Part shown: one piece after another, positions 1 to 7,851 of the stretch
How the letters are laid out: each line of letters opens with the position of its first letter
Numbering within the stretch: the first letter of the stretch is position 1
NCBI GenBank assembly: GCA_964621265.1
Contig: CAZULQ010000007.1
Coordinates: 1 to 64,000, forward strand
DNA from: Porcipelethomonas sp964621265
GTDB taxonomy: Bacteria; Bacillota; Clostridia; Oscillospirales; Ruminococcaceae
Length of the DNA: 64,000 bases
Direction: 5' to 3'
Notes under the pieces: generated by a model
What the model was told of the DNA's origin: nothing
Database searches by the model: none
Seen by the model: only the letters and a program-made list of their open reading frames with translations
Position numbers and translations under genes: made by a program

Positions 1-11
1 CAATTATGAGG

Positions 12-17
12 TATAAT
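12..17 (+). promoter_or_regulatory. -10 box upstream of the response regulator gene
   Basis: A TATAAT hexamer lies about 60 bases before the response regulator start. The matching -35 box would fall at or before the window edge, so this is only a partial promoter. Confidence 0.45.
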
Positions 18-78
18 TATAAAGAAAACAATTATTATTAATGTATACCTATTTTACACACGGAGGATGATACAGATT

Positions 79-759
79 ATGAGCAGAATTCTTGTAGTAG
101 ACGATGAAATAAATATCAGAAGAGTTGTCAGGGAATACGCCGAATTTGAAGGCTATGAGGTTGAGGAAGCCGAAAACGGCATGGAAGCCGTTGAGCTTGT
201 AAAGGAGCGTCACTATGACCTTATTGTAATGGATATTATGATGCCGAAGCTTGACGGTTTTTCAACCTGCAAGGAGATAAGCAAGTATAAATCCGTACCT
301 GTTATAATGCTCTCGGCAAGAGGTGAGGAGTATGACAAGCTTTTCGGCTTTGAGCTCGGCATTGATGATTATGTTGTAAAGCCGTTTTCACCAAAGGAGC
401 TTATGGCGCGAATCAAGGCTGTTATAAAGAGAAATACTCAGGTTGAAACGGAAATTCCTGAGAAAATGTTCTTTGACGGTCTTGAAATTGATATGGCGGG
501 CAGAGAGGTTTATGTTGATAAGAAAAGAGCGGCTATGACGCCAAAGGAATACGACCTTCTGTTTTTCCTTGTCAAGAACAAGAACCTCGCTCTCACAAGA
601 GACAGGCTTCTTGAGGAAGTCTGGGGCTATGACTTTTTCGGTGACGACAGAACTGTTGATACTCACATAAAAATGCTCAGAAACAGTCTCGGGCCATACA
701 GAAAATTTATAGTTACTCTCAGAGGAATGGGGTATAAATTTGAATATGCCGAAGAATAA
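79..759 (+). CDS. OmpR/PhoB-family response regulator
   Basis: Two-component response regulator acting as a DNA-binding transcription factor. The N-terminal receiver domain (about residues 1-115) carries the acidic pair DDE after LVV, the phospho-acceptor Asp in IVMDIMMP, and the conserved Lys in VVKPFSP. The C-terminal half is a winged-helix domain ending in the typical RGMGYKFE. The ATG at 79 is preferred over the ATG at 67 because the ribosome site GGAGG (62-66) abuts the latter and is 12 bases from the former. The downstream histidine kinase gene overlaps its end, so this is the cognate pair. Its target regulon cannot be read from the sequence. Confidence 0.95.
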   Translation: MSRILVVDDEINIRRVVREYAEFEGYEVEEAENGMEAVELVKERHYDLIVMDIMMPKLDGFSTCKEISKYKSVPVIMLSARGEEYDKLFGFELGIDDYVVKPFSPKELMARIKAVIKRNTQVETEIPEKMFFDGLEIDMAGREVYVDKKRAAMTPKEYDLLFFLVKNKNLALTRDRLLEEVWGYDFFGDDRTVDTHIKMLRNSLGPYRKFIVTLRGMGYKFEYAEE

Positions 760-2191
760 GAACATTTCCTCAACATCAAGTCTTAATTTCAAGATTTGGA
801 AATATTTCATGATTTTTACCGCAAGCGTTTTCATACTTTTATGGTGCTTTCAGATTGTCTTTCTTGAGGCGTTTTATGAGGGCATGAAAATTATTGATGT
901 AAAGCAGAAATCAACAATTATTCTTGAAAAATACGGTGATGAGGATTACAGCAATCTGCTGACTGAAATCGCCATAAACAATGACCTTTGTATTGAAATA
1001 ACGGACAAATACAACCGAACGGTGTATTCAAAGGATATTTTAGGCGGCAACTGTTTTATTCACGGTCCGAACAATCACGCCTATAAATTCATTGCGGCGA
1101 TGAAAAAAACAAACAGAACGGTAACTTATTTCAAGGAGTTCAACCCGACTGTAAACAGCGATATGCTGATAATGGTTGCGGAAATAGGTGAACACAAGGA
1201 CCCGGAAGGCTATATGCTTATAAATACCCCGCTTGCACCTGTTGGTTCAACAGCATCAATCATAAAAAAACAGCTTATTATTATAACGGCATTTTTACTT
1301 GTTATCGGTTTCGTTCTTGCATTTTTCATGTCAAGGCGAATATCAAAGCCGATTGCGAAAATCACAGAGTCTGCCAAGCAGCTTGCAAAGGGAAACTATA
1401 ATACAAAATTTGAGGGACACGGTTATTTTGAAATTGAACAGCTTGCGGAAACGCTGACCTATGCGGGACAGGAAATTTCAAGGGTTGACTCAATGCAGCG
1501 TGACCTTATGGCGAATGTATCGCATGACCTCAGAACACCGCTTACAATGCTGAAAGCGTATGCCGAAATGATTCGTGACCTGTCGGGTGACAATCCGAAG
1601 AAACGTAATGAACACCTTGAAATCATTATTGAAGAAACCGACCGTCTTGCGCTTCTTGTAAACGATATGCTCGACCTTTCAAAGCTTGAGGACGGCAAAC
1701 AGGAACTCAATTACAGTGAATTCAGCATAAGCGAAGTGCTTGAAGGTATTATTGCAAGATTTAAAGGTATCTCAAAGCAGTCGGATTATAACATTCATTT
1801 CACGCCGGACAGCGATATTTATGTCTGCTGTGATGTTATAAAAATTCAGCAGGTAATCTATAATCTTATAAATAACGCAATAAACTATACAGGCGCAGAC
1901 AAAAATATTTTTGTGAGACAGATTAATATGCCTGAATGCGTGAGAATAGAGGTTGAGGACACAGGCGAGGGAATATCACAGGATAAAATCAGACTTATCT
2001 TTGACAAGTACTATCGCTCGGAAAACCACAAAAGAGAAATTGTCGGCACAGGTCTCGGGCTTTCAATAGTCAAGGCGATTTTGAAAAGACACGGATATAA
2101 CTTCGGGGTTTACAGTGTTCCTGAACAAGGATCTACTTTCTGGTTTGAAATCAGCGATATTGTGAAACAAAATCCTGATTCGGAAAACTAA
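746..2191 (+). CDS. Membrane sensor histidine kinase
   Basis: Partner kinase of the preceding response regulator. An N-terminal membrane helix is followed by an extracytoplasmic segment of roughly 140 residues, a second membrane helix, a HAMP linker (RRISKPIAKITESA), a dimerisation/phospho-acceptor helix with the His in SHDLRTPL, and an ATPase domain with the N box (NLINNAINY), DTGEGIS and GTGLGLS. All catalytic boxes are intact. The start overlaps the regulator stop, implying translational coupling. A TTG at 740 is an alternative start, better spaced from the purine-rich GGAATGGGG at 724-732. The sensed signal is unknown, as the sensor region matches nothing I recognise. Confidence 0.93.
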   Translation: MPKNKNISSTSSLNFKIWKYFMIFTASVFILLWCFQIVFLEAFYEGMKIIDVKQKSTIILEKYGDEDYSNLLTEIAINNDLCIEITDKYNRTVYSKDILGGNCFIHGPNNHAYKFIAAMKKTNRTVTYFKEFNPTVNSDMLIMVAEIGEHKDPEGYMLINTPLAPVGSTASIIKKQLIIITAFLLVIGFVLAFFMSRRISKPIAKITESAKQLAKGNYNTKFEGHGYFEIEQLAETLTYAGQEISRVDSMQRDLMANVSHDLRTPLTMLKAYAEMIRDLSGDNPKKRNEHLEIIIEETDRLALLVNDMLDLSKLEDGKQELNYSEFSISEVLEGIIARFKGISKQSDYNIHFTPDSDIYVCCDVIKIQQVIYNLINNAINYTGADKNIFVRQINMPECVRIEVEDTGEGISQDKIRLIFDKYYRSENHKREIVGTGLGLSIVKAILKRHGYNFGVYSVPEQGSTFWFEISDIVKQNPDSEN

Positions 2192-2259
2192 GAAAAATGT
2201 CGCATTACAATTTCTGTTTTCTTTCAGTTTGCTTTCACAAATATTTCACACATACTCGT

Positions 2260-2382
2260 TATAATACAAACATACTCTTTCAGAGAGTATATTTAATTTA
2301 ACGTTTACCCCAGCGTTAAATTCAAATCCCCAATAATCCCTATATCATGACAGAAAACCTCCATAAAGGAGGTTTTTTGTTT
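2260..2382 (+). ncRNA. Candidate small RNA or structured 3' UTR with three stem-loops
   Basis: In the gap after the histidine kinase there is a TATAAT box (2260-2265, no convincing -35), then a 7-bp inverted repeat (2272-2278 with 2284-2290), an 8-bp one (2296-2303 with 2314-2321, loop TTTACCCCAG), a C-rich single-stranded stretch, and an intrinsic terminator. This could be a roughly 110-nt small RNA with C-rich loops, or simply the kinase mRNA 3' end. Confidence 0.3.
2354..2382 (+). terminator. Intrinsic terminator
   Basis: A perfect 9-bp stem, AAAACCTCC with GGAGGTTTT and a 5-base loop, runs into a T-rich tail. It ends transcription downstream of the two-component operon or of the candidate small RNA. 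Confidence 0.8.
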
Positions 2383-2694
2383 TATATAAATGCATAGCCT
2401 ACATATACTATATGGTAATAAACATGCTGTTAATTATATACAAACTGGGTATTCTGCGTTTTTATCGCATTTTTTTGAGGTGAGTATAATTAATTTCACA
2501 AAAATTATTGTTTGTTTCCGTCAAAATGCACAATAAATTTTATTGTCAAAATAACCACAAAATTGAGGGCACTTTTTTCTAATTTGTATAAAATCAGGTG
2601 AAAAACAGCCGATTTTCCGCTTTGTAACTGCAAATTTTGATTTTTAAGGCTTATTTTTCAAAAGATTGTTCAAAAAAAATCTACACTTAATCCA
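2383..2694. other. AT-rich intergenic stretch
   Basis: About 310 bases between the terminator and the next promoter. I see no gene, RNA signature or convincing repeat, only A/T-rich DNA with poly-T and poly-A runs that could act as an UP element for the strong promoter that follows. Confidence 0.5.
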
Positions 2695-2723
2695 TTGACT
2701 TTAAAATTTTGCTGTGTTATAAA
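2695..2723 (+). promoter_or_regulatory. Sigma-A promoter of the SCP2-tail gene
   Basis: TTGACT and TATAAA separated by 17 bases, followed about 60 bases later by the ribosome site and start of the SCP2 domain gene. Confidence 0.75.
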
Positions 2724-2791
2724 TATAATATAGAAAATAAAAGAAATTCAAACATTCGACGTTTTTTTGAAAACAAATGGGAGGATTAAAT

Positions 2792-3388
2792 ATGACTTAC
2801 GAAGAAATCGTTGCAAAGGCAAAAGAAGAATTAGGTTCAGCTGATGTCAGCAAGTATGAAGGACATCTCGCTCTCCAGATTAATATTACAGGTGAAGGCG
2901 AAGGTGCTTTCTATGCAGAAATCAATGATGGTCAGCTCTTTATCGAACCATATGACTATGTTGATAACGACGCAGTTTTAACTGCTGACGGAAATGACAT
3001 CATCAGTCTTTTCAATGGTTCACTCGATGCCAAGACTGCTTTTGAAGACGGCAGACTTTCAGTTACAGGCGATGTTGCAAAGGCACTTTCTATTCAGCCG
3101 GTAATCGAAGAAAACAAGAAGACAGCTAAGAAGACAACTAAGAAGACAGCTGCAAAGAAGACAACAACTACTAAGAAGACAACTACAACAAAGAAGGCTT
3201 GCGGTACTAAGAAGGCTGATGCAAAGAAGGAAGAAACTCCTGAAATCATCGGTCTTGCTGAACCAAAGAAGGCACCAGCAAAGGCAACTGCTCCTAAGGC
3301 TGCTGCAAAGAAGACAACAGCTAAGACAACTAAGGCTTCAACAAAGGCTGCAAAGACTACTACAAAGACAACAGCTAAAAAAGGCTGA
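2792..3388 (+). CDS. SCP2 sterol-binding-like domain with histone H1-like basic tail
   Basis: The first ~105 residues match the SCP2/sterol-carrier fold pattern: an amphipathic N-terminal helix, then strands including INITGEGEGAFYAEINDGQL, and a helix at DIISLFNGSLDAKTAFEDGRL. The remaining ~95 residues are almost entirely Lys, Thr and Ala in short repeats (TAKKTTKKTAAKK and similar), resembling the C-terminal tail of histone H1 or bacterial H1-like proteins. The ATG at 2792 is chosen because GGGAGG overlaps the ATG at 2777. The gene has its own strong promoter and is followed 8 bases later by a phosphopantetheinyl transferase. The pairing of a lipid-binding-type domain with a DNA- or polyanion-binding-type tail is unusual and the function is unknown. 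Confidence 0.8.
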   Translation: MTYEEIVAKAKEELGSADVSKYEGHLALQINITGEGEGAFYAEINDGQLFIEPYDYVDNDAVLTADGNDIISLFNGSLDAKTAFEDGRLSVTGDVAKALSIQPVIEENKKTAKKTTKKTAAKKTTTTKKTTTTKKACGTKKADAKKEETPEIIGLAEPKKAPAKATAPKAAAKKTTAKTTKASTKAAKTTTKTTAKKG

Positions 3389-3396
3389 TATAACAC

Positions 3397-4002
3397 ATGA
3401 TTTATTTTAAAAAGTGCGGATATTCCGATACGGACAATAAAGTATCCCACAGAAAAGTGCTCAGAGCGGAGGCGTACAGACTCCTCCGCAGGGCTCTTTT
3501 AAATAAAAATATATCTGAAGAAGACCAGGAGCTTGATTATAACGAATATGGCAAGCCATTCCTTAAAAATAATTGCGGATGGCATTTTAATATAAGTCAT
3601 TGCCGAAAGCTTGCGGCGTGTGCCATTGCTCAGTCTCCGATAGGTGTTGACGTTGAAAGAATACGTCAGTTCCCCGAGCTTGTTTTAAAGCGTTGTTTTA
3701 CAGAACGTGAAACAGAGCTTATAAAGGAAAGCAATAATTCAGACCTCACTTTTTTTCAGCTGTGGACGCTGAAGGAAGCATATGTAAAAGCAATCGGAAG
3801 AGGTCTTTCATACCCGCTTCGTGATGCGGAATTTATTATCGACAACAATCATATTACTGCAAATACAGAAGGCGGTTTTTCCTTCGCACAAATTATTATT
3901 GATAATGAATTTGTCTGTTCTGCATGCTGCAATAATATTTTCAATAATCAGATTATACACAGGTCATTTGCAGAGGAACTTCCTCTTGACCTGTTAAAAT
4001 GA
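3397..4002 (+). CDS. Sfp-type 4'-phosphopantetheinyl transferase
   Basis: Transfers phosphopantetheine from CoA to a conserved Ser of carrier proteins. Family motifs are intact: GKPFL, the IGVDVER magnesium-binding motif, and the WTLKEAYVKAIGRGL catalytic/CoA-binding motif. The length of about 200 residues is normal for the Sfp class. It sits 8 bases after the SCP2-tail gene and is probably co-transcribed. No NRPS, PKS or carrier protein gene lies in this window, so its substrate may be the housekeeping acyl carrier protein or one encoded elsewhere. Confidence 0.9.
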   Translation: MIYFKKCGYSDTDNKVSHRKVLRAEAYRLLRRALLNKNISEEDQELDYNEYGKPFLKNNCGWHFNISHCRKLAACAIAQSPIGVDVERIRQFPELVLKRCFTERETELIKESNNSDLTFFQLWTLKEAYVKAIGRGLSYPLRDAEFIIDNNHITANTEGGFSFAQIIIDNEFVCSACCNNIFNNQIIHRSFAEELPLDLLK

Positions 4003-4013
4003 GAATTTTCCAC

Positions 4014-4100
4014 GGTCTTTACAGACCTTTAATGACGGCTTCAGGCCGTTGTGATCCCCCTCTCTATTAGCACCGTTTATTTTAAGCGGTGCTTCTTTTT
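4014..4100 (+). terminator. Hairpin cluster ending in an intrinsic terminator
   Basis: Two small hairpins (GGTCT/AGACC at 4014-4027, ACGGC/GCCGT at 4035-4049) precede a GCACCG/CGGTGC stem (4070-4092) followed by TTCTTTTTT, which is the likely stop for the SCP2-PPTase operon. Confidence 0.75.
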
Positions 4101-4157
4101 TGGTAACAGATGTACGGATTCAGTACATAATACATAACAGATTGGAGAACTTGACTT

Positions 4158-5669
4158 ATGTTAAAGACAGCAGCTGTTTTCAGTGATAATATGGTTTTAC
4201 AGCGCGAAAAAAATATAAGTGTTTTCGGTGAAACTGATAGCATATGCGTAACTGTCAGCTTTAACGGCGAAAAAGCCTGTGCTGAAATCAAAAACGGAAA
4301 ATGGATGGCTATTCTTCCGCCGATGAATGCAGGCGGTCCATACAGCATGACTGTAACCGACGGCAAGGACACTGTTTCTTTTGAAAATGTTATGATAGGT
4401 GAGGTTTGGCTTGCAGGCGGACAGTCAAACATGGAGTATATCCTTGAAAACGAGACCCATGCAAAGGAAACCCTTGAATATCTTGAAGGAAATGATAAAA
4501 TCCGTTTTTATGGTGTACCGAGAAACGCATACTTTGATGATGAATATTTCAAGGCAGAAAACGAAACATCATGGCAGCTTGCAGGTAAGGAAAGCTCAAA
4601 GCTCTGGTCGGCTGTCGGAGTGTATTTTGCTGACAGAATTTCAAAGGAGCTTGATGATGTGACAGTCGGAATCATCGGCTGTAACTGGGGAGGTACTTCT
4701 GCTTCTGCATGGATGAGCCGTGAATACCTTGACGGCGTCGATGAAATCCATTCCTATATTGAAGAATATGAAAAGGCAGTTGAAGGCAAGACTGACGCTC
4801 AGATGATTCGGGAGTACGATGAGTACACTGAGTATGACAAAGCCTGGTTTGAAAAATCGCAGAAATGTTATGCTGAGAATCCGAATATCAGCTGGGACGA
4901 GGTGCAGGAAATCTGCGGCAAAAATCTCTGGCCGGGGCCTATGGGTATCAAGAATCCTTACAGAATCTGCGGCATTTATGAAACAATGCTCAAAAGGGTT
5001 GTGCCTTACACAATAAGAGGCTTTATTTACTATCAGGGCGAATCTGATGACCATAAGCCAGACAGCTACTACACACTTCTCTCACGTCTTATTGCATGCT
5101 GGAGAAACGAGTGGCAGGATGACGAGCTTCCGTTTATGCTGGTACAGCTTCCGATGTTCAAATATGCTCACGACGAGGACAGAAAGCACTGGTGCATTAT
5201 CCGTGAGGCTCAGATGAGGGCGTTCAGGACGATTAAGAACACGGGTATTGCTGTTATCACAGAGCATGGTGAATTTAATGACATTCACCCGAAGAATAAA
5301 ATCCCTGTCGGGGAAAGACTTGCCCTTCAGGCGCTTTTCCATGTTTACGGCAAGAACGATACTGACGCATTCGGTCCGCTTTACCGTGACTGCATACGTC
5401 GTGGAGATAAGCTTGAGCTTCTCTTTGACCATGCTGAAAACGGCTTTGACATAAAGGGTACAGCCGACGGTTTTGAGGTTGCGGGAGAAGACAAGGTATT
5501 CTTTAAGGCCAAGGCTGAAATCAGGGGCGACAGAATTTTTGTGTCGGCAGATGAAGTTTCTGCGCCGAAATATGCAAGATACGCATGGACAAACTACATG
5601 GAAGTTAAGGTGTTCGGCAAAAACGGTATTCCGCTTGCGCCATTTCGAACTTCTATGGAGGATGAATAA
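4158..5669 (+). CDS. Sialate O-acetylesterase-like SGNH hydrolase
   Basis: Carbohydrate esterase of the sialate 9-O-acetylesterase family, with the SGNH-type block I WLAGGQSNME (catalytic Ser), an IYYQGESD block, and the late block DIHPKNK with the catalytic Asp/His pair. At 503 residues it has the usual family length. No signal peptide is visible, so it probably acts in the cytoplasm on imported acetylated sugars or oligosaccharides. Given the dockerin glycosidases nearby, plant cell-wall acetyl esters are as likely a substrate as sialic acid. The ATG is preceded by GGAGA at about 9 bases. An ABC-F gene follows 28 bases later. Confidence 0.85.
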   Translation: MLKTAAVFSDNMVLQREKNISVFGETDSICVTVSFNGEKACAEIKNGKWMAILPPMNAGGPYSMTVTDGKDTVSFENVMIGEVWLAGGQSNMEYILENETHAKETLEYLEGNDKIRFYGVPRNAYFDDEYFKAENETSWQLAGKESSKLWSAVGVYFADRISKELDDVTVGIIGCNWGGTSASAWMSREYLDGVDEIHSYIEEYEKAVEGKTDAQMIREYDEYTEYDKAWFEKSQKCYAENPNISWDEVQEICGKNLWPGPMGIKNPYRICGIYETMLKRVVPYTIRGFIYYQGESDDHKPDSYYTLLSRLIACWRNEWQDDELPFMLVQLPMFKYAHDEDRKHWCIIREAQMRAFRTIKNTGIAVITEHGEFNDIHPKNKIPVGERLALQALFHVYGKNDTDAFGPLYRDCIRRGDKLELLFDHAENGFDIKGTADGFEVAGEDKVFFKAKAEIRGDRIFVSADEVSAPKYARYAWTNYMEVKVFGKNGIPLAPFRTSMEDE

Positions 5670-5697
5670 GTTAAAAATCAGAAAGGAATTAATATAG

Positions 5698-7290
5698 ATG
5701 ATTACAGTTTCAAATGTAAGTATGCAATTCGGAGGTTCAACACTTTTCAAGAACGTTGACCTTAAATTCACAGGCGGTAACTGCTACGGCATTATCGGTG
5801 CAAACGGTGCAGGAAAGTCAACATTTCTGCGTATTCTCTGCGGCGAGCTTGAGCCTTCAACAGGTGATGTTATAATCCCGAAGGATGTGCGTCTGTCTGT
5901 ACTTAAGCAGGACCACTTCGCATATGAAGAATACACAGTTCTTGATACAGTTATCATGGGTAATGAACGTCTTTATGAGATCATGAAGCAGAAGGACGAG
6001 CTTTACGCTAAGGAAGATTTCACAGAGGCTGACGGCGAAATCGCCGCTGAGCTTGAGGCAGAATTTGCTGAGCTCAACGGCTGGGAGGCAGAATCTGACG
6101 CATCAAAGCTTATTCAGGGTCTCGGACTTTCTGAAGAAATTCTTTACAGCCTTATGTCCTCACTTTCAGGTAAGGAAAAGGTAAAGGTACTTTTAGCACA
6201 GGCGCTTTTCGGTAATCCTGACATCATTCTCCTCGACGAGCCTACAAACCATCTTGATATAGACGCTGTAAAGTGGCTTGAAGAATTCTTATCAGAATAT
6301 TTCGGTACTGTTCTTGTCGTGTCCCATGACAGACACTTCCTCAATAATGTCTGCACACACATTGTAGATATCGACTATACAAAAATCAAGATGTATGTCG
6401 GAAACTACGAATTCTGGTACGAATCAAGCCAGCTTATGCAGAGAATGATTAAGCAGCAGAACAAGAAGGCTGAAGAAAAAATCAAGGAACTCAAAGCCTT
6501 CATCGAGCGTTTCTCAGCGAACAAATCAAAGTCAAAGCAGGCAACTTCAAGAAGAAAGCTTCTTGACAACTTACAGGTTGAAGAAATGCCTGCGTCAAGC
6601 AGAAAGTATCCTTTCATAGGATTTTCACCTGAAAGAGAACTCGGCAAGGAAATTCTTACTGTAAACGGTATTTCAAAGACAGTTGACGGCGAAAAGATTC
6701 TCAATAATGTAAGCTTCACTCTCGGCCGTACAGACAAGGTTGCGTTCATAAGCGAAAACGAACAGGCAATCACTATGCTTTTCAAAATCCTGATGGAAGA
6801 AGAACAGGCTGATGAGGGTACATTCAAGTGGGGTGTTTCAACTTCAACATCATATTTCCCTGTTGATAACAACAGCTTCTTTGACGGCTGTGAAATGTCA
6901 ATCATTGACTGGATGAGACAGTATTCAAGCGACGAAACTGACACATATCTCCGTGGCTTCTTAGGAAGAATGCTCTTCTCGGGCGACGACGTTTTCAAGA
7001 AGGTTAACGTTCTCTCAGGTGGCGAAAAGGTTCGCTGCATGTTCTCAAGAATGATGCTTTTCGGCTCTAATGTACTTGTTTTAGACCAGCCGACAAACCA
7101 CCTTGACCTTGAAAGTATCACAGCTGTAAATAATGGTCTTGTAAGCTTCAAGGGCGTTGTGCTTTTCTCCTCACACGACCATGAAATTATGCAGACTGTT
7201 GCAGACAGAATTATTGAAATTACTCCTGAGGGCTGCATTGACCGTCAGGGAACATACGAAGACTTCTTAGAGTTTAAGAAGAACAGATAA
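5698..7290 (+). CDS. ABC-F ATPase, YkpA/YbiT-like
   Basis: Soluble twin-ATPase protein of the ABC-F family, which acts on ribosomes rather than in membranes. Domain 1 has an intact Walker A (GANGAGKS, residues 34-41), signature LSGKEK and Walker B LLDEPTNHLD. Domain 2 has no Walker A; the equivalent position reads AFISENEQAITML. Its signature LSGGEK is intact, and its Walker B reads VLDQPTNHLD with Gln for the catalytic Glu. Loss of the second P-loop is known in the YkpA branch, so this looks like the subfamily state rather than decay. Between the domains lies the charged interdomain linker (about residues 240-300). Probably co-transcribed with the upstream esterase. Confidence 0.9.
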   Translation: MITVSNVSMQFGGSTLFKNVDLKFTGGNCYGIIGANGAGKSTFLRILCGELEPSTGDVIIPKDVRLSVLKQDHFAYEEYTVLDTVIMGNERLYEIMKQKDELYAKEDFTEADGEIAAELEAEFAELNGWEAESDASKLIQGLGLSEEILYSLMSSLSGKEKVKVLLAQALFGNPDIILLDEPTNHLDIDAVKWLEEFLSEYFGTVLVVSHDRHFLNNVCTHIVDIDYTKIKMYVGNYEFWYESSQLMQRMIKQQNKKAEEKIKELKAFIERFSANKSKSKQATSRRKLLDNLQVEEMPASSRKYPFIGFSPERELGKEILTVNGISKTVDGEKILNNVSFTLGRTDKVAFISENEQAITMLFKILMEEEQADEGTFKWGVSTSTSYFPVDNNSFFDGCEMSIIDWMRQYSSDETDTYLRGFLGRMLFSGDDVFKKVNVLSGGEKVRCMFSRMMLFGSNVLVLDQPTNHLDLESITAVNNGLVSFKGVVLFSSHDHEIMQTVADRIIEITPEGCIDRQGTYEDFLEFKKNR

Positions 7291-7295
7291 CACAC

Positions 7296-7330
7296 AAAAC
7301 CCGTCACATAAGTGACGGGATTTTGTTTAT
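7296..7330. terminator. Bidirectional intrinsic terminator between convergent genes
   Basis: Stem CCCGTCAC with GTGACGGG (7300-7307 and 7312-7319), flanked by A-rich and T-rich arms, serves the ABC-F gene on the plus strand and the cytidine deaminase gene on the minus strand. Confidence 0.85.
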
Positions 7331-7704
7331 AACGAAAATGCATACGGCATAAGCTCACCTAAAGTGAGAGTTCTGTCGGAAAGTACTACCTTAAAATCCT
7401 TATCACAGAATTCTGTCATAACCTGTCTGCATGCACCGCATGGGAAGCAGACTTCATCGGGCGAGTCCTTACCTCCTGCTATGGCAATTGCTGTGAATTT
7501 CCTTTTTCCCTCGGAAACCGCCTTGAAAATGGCAGTTCTCTCGGCACAGTTTCCAAGTGGATATGAAGCGTTCTCGACGTTACAGCCTGTGTAGATTTTG
7601 CCGTCATCGGTTAAAAGCGCCGCACCGACTAAAAACTGTGAATACGGGGCGTATGCGCACAGACGTGCTTTCTTCGCCTCTTCAAAAAGCTCTCTTTCTG
7701 TCAT
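7327..7704 (-). CDS. cdd: Cytidine deaminase
   Basis: Pyrimidine salvage enzyme converting cytidine and deoxycytidine to the uridine forms. The homotetrameric-type zinc site is complete: NCAERTAIF (Cys, catalytic Glu) and CFPCGACRQVM (two Cys ligands). The N-terminal region has the expected AYAPYSQFLVGAALL and GCNVENASYPLG substrate motifs. The start at 7704 (MTEREL) is chosen because an AAGGAGG site lies at 7711-7720; a longer frame upstream lacks one. At 125 residues it is a normal length. It is transcribed divergently from ychF. Confidence 0.93.
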   Translation of the reverse strand: MTERELFEEAKKARLCAYAPYSQFLVGAALLTDDGKIYTGCNVENASYPLGNCAERTAIFKAVSEGKRKFTAIAIAGGKDSPDEVCFPCGACRQVMTEFCDKDFKVVLSDRTLTLGELMPYAFSL

Positions 7705-7781
7705 AATCCGTACCTCCTTTTGTATTACTTTAATTTTAACATATTTTTGCACTGTTTTCAATGGGTTTTGCGCTATTACGG

Positions 7782-7811
7782 TTGACTTTAATATATGGAA
7801 AGTGGTATAAT
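7782..7811 (+). promoter_or_regulatory. Promoter of ychF
   Basis: TTGACT and TATAAT spaced by 18 bases, 40 bases before the ychF start. Confidence 0.7.
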
Positions 7812-7851
7812 AATATATGAATATAAACTAAAAAATAAAAGAGGTTTAAAT

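Noticed and set aside
3094..3450. Hydrophobic minus-strand frame opposite the SCP2 tail
   Set aside because: It is the reverse complement of Lys/Thr/Ala repeats, which gives Val/Phe-rich artefacts.
5082..5771. 229-residue minus-strand frame opposite the acetylesterase gene
   Set aside because: It mirrors a well-supported esterase gene on the plus strand, lacks a ribosome site and resembles nothing.
6405..7238. 277-residue minus-strand frame opposite the ABC-F gene
   Set aside because: Antisense shadow of conserved ATPase motifs; Ser/Leu-rich nonsense composition and no start signals.
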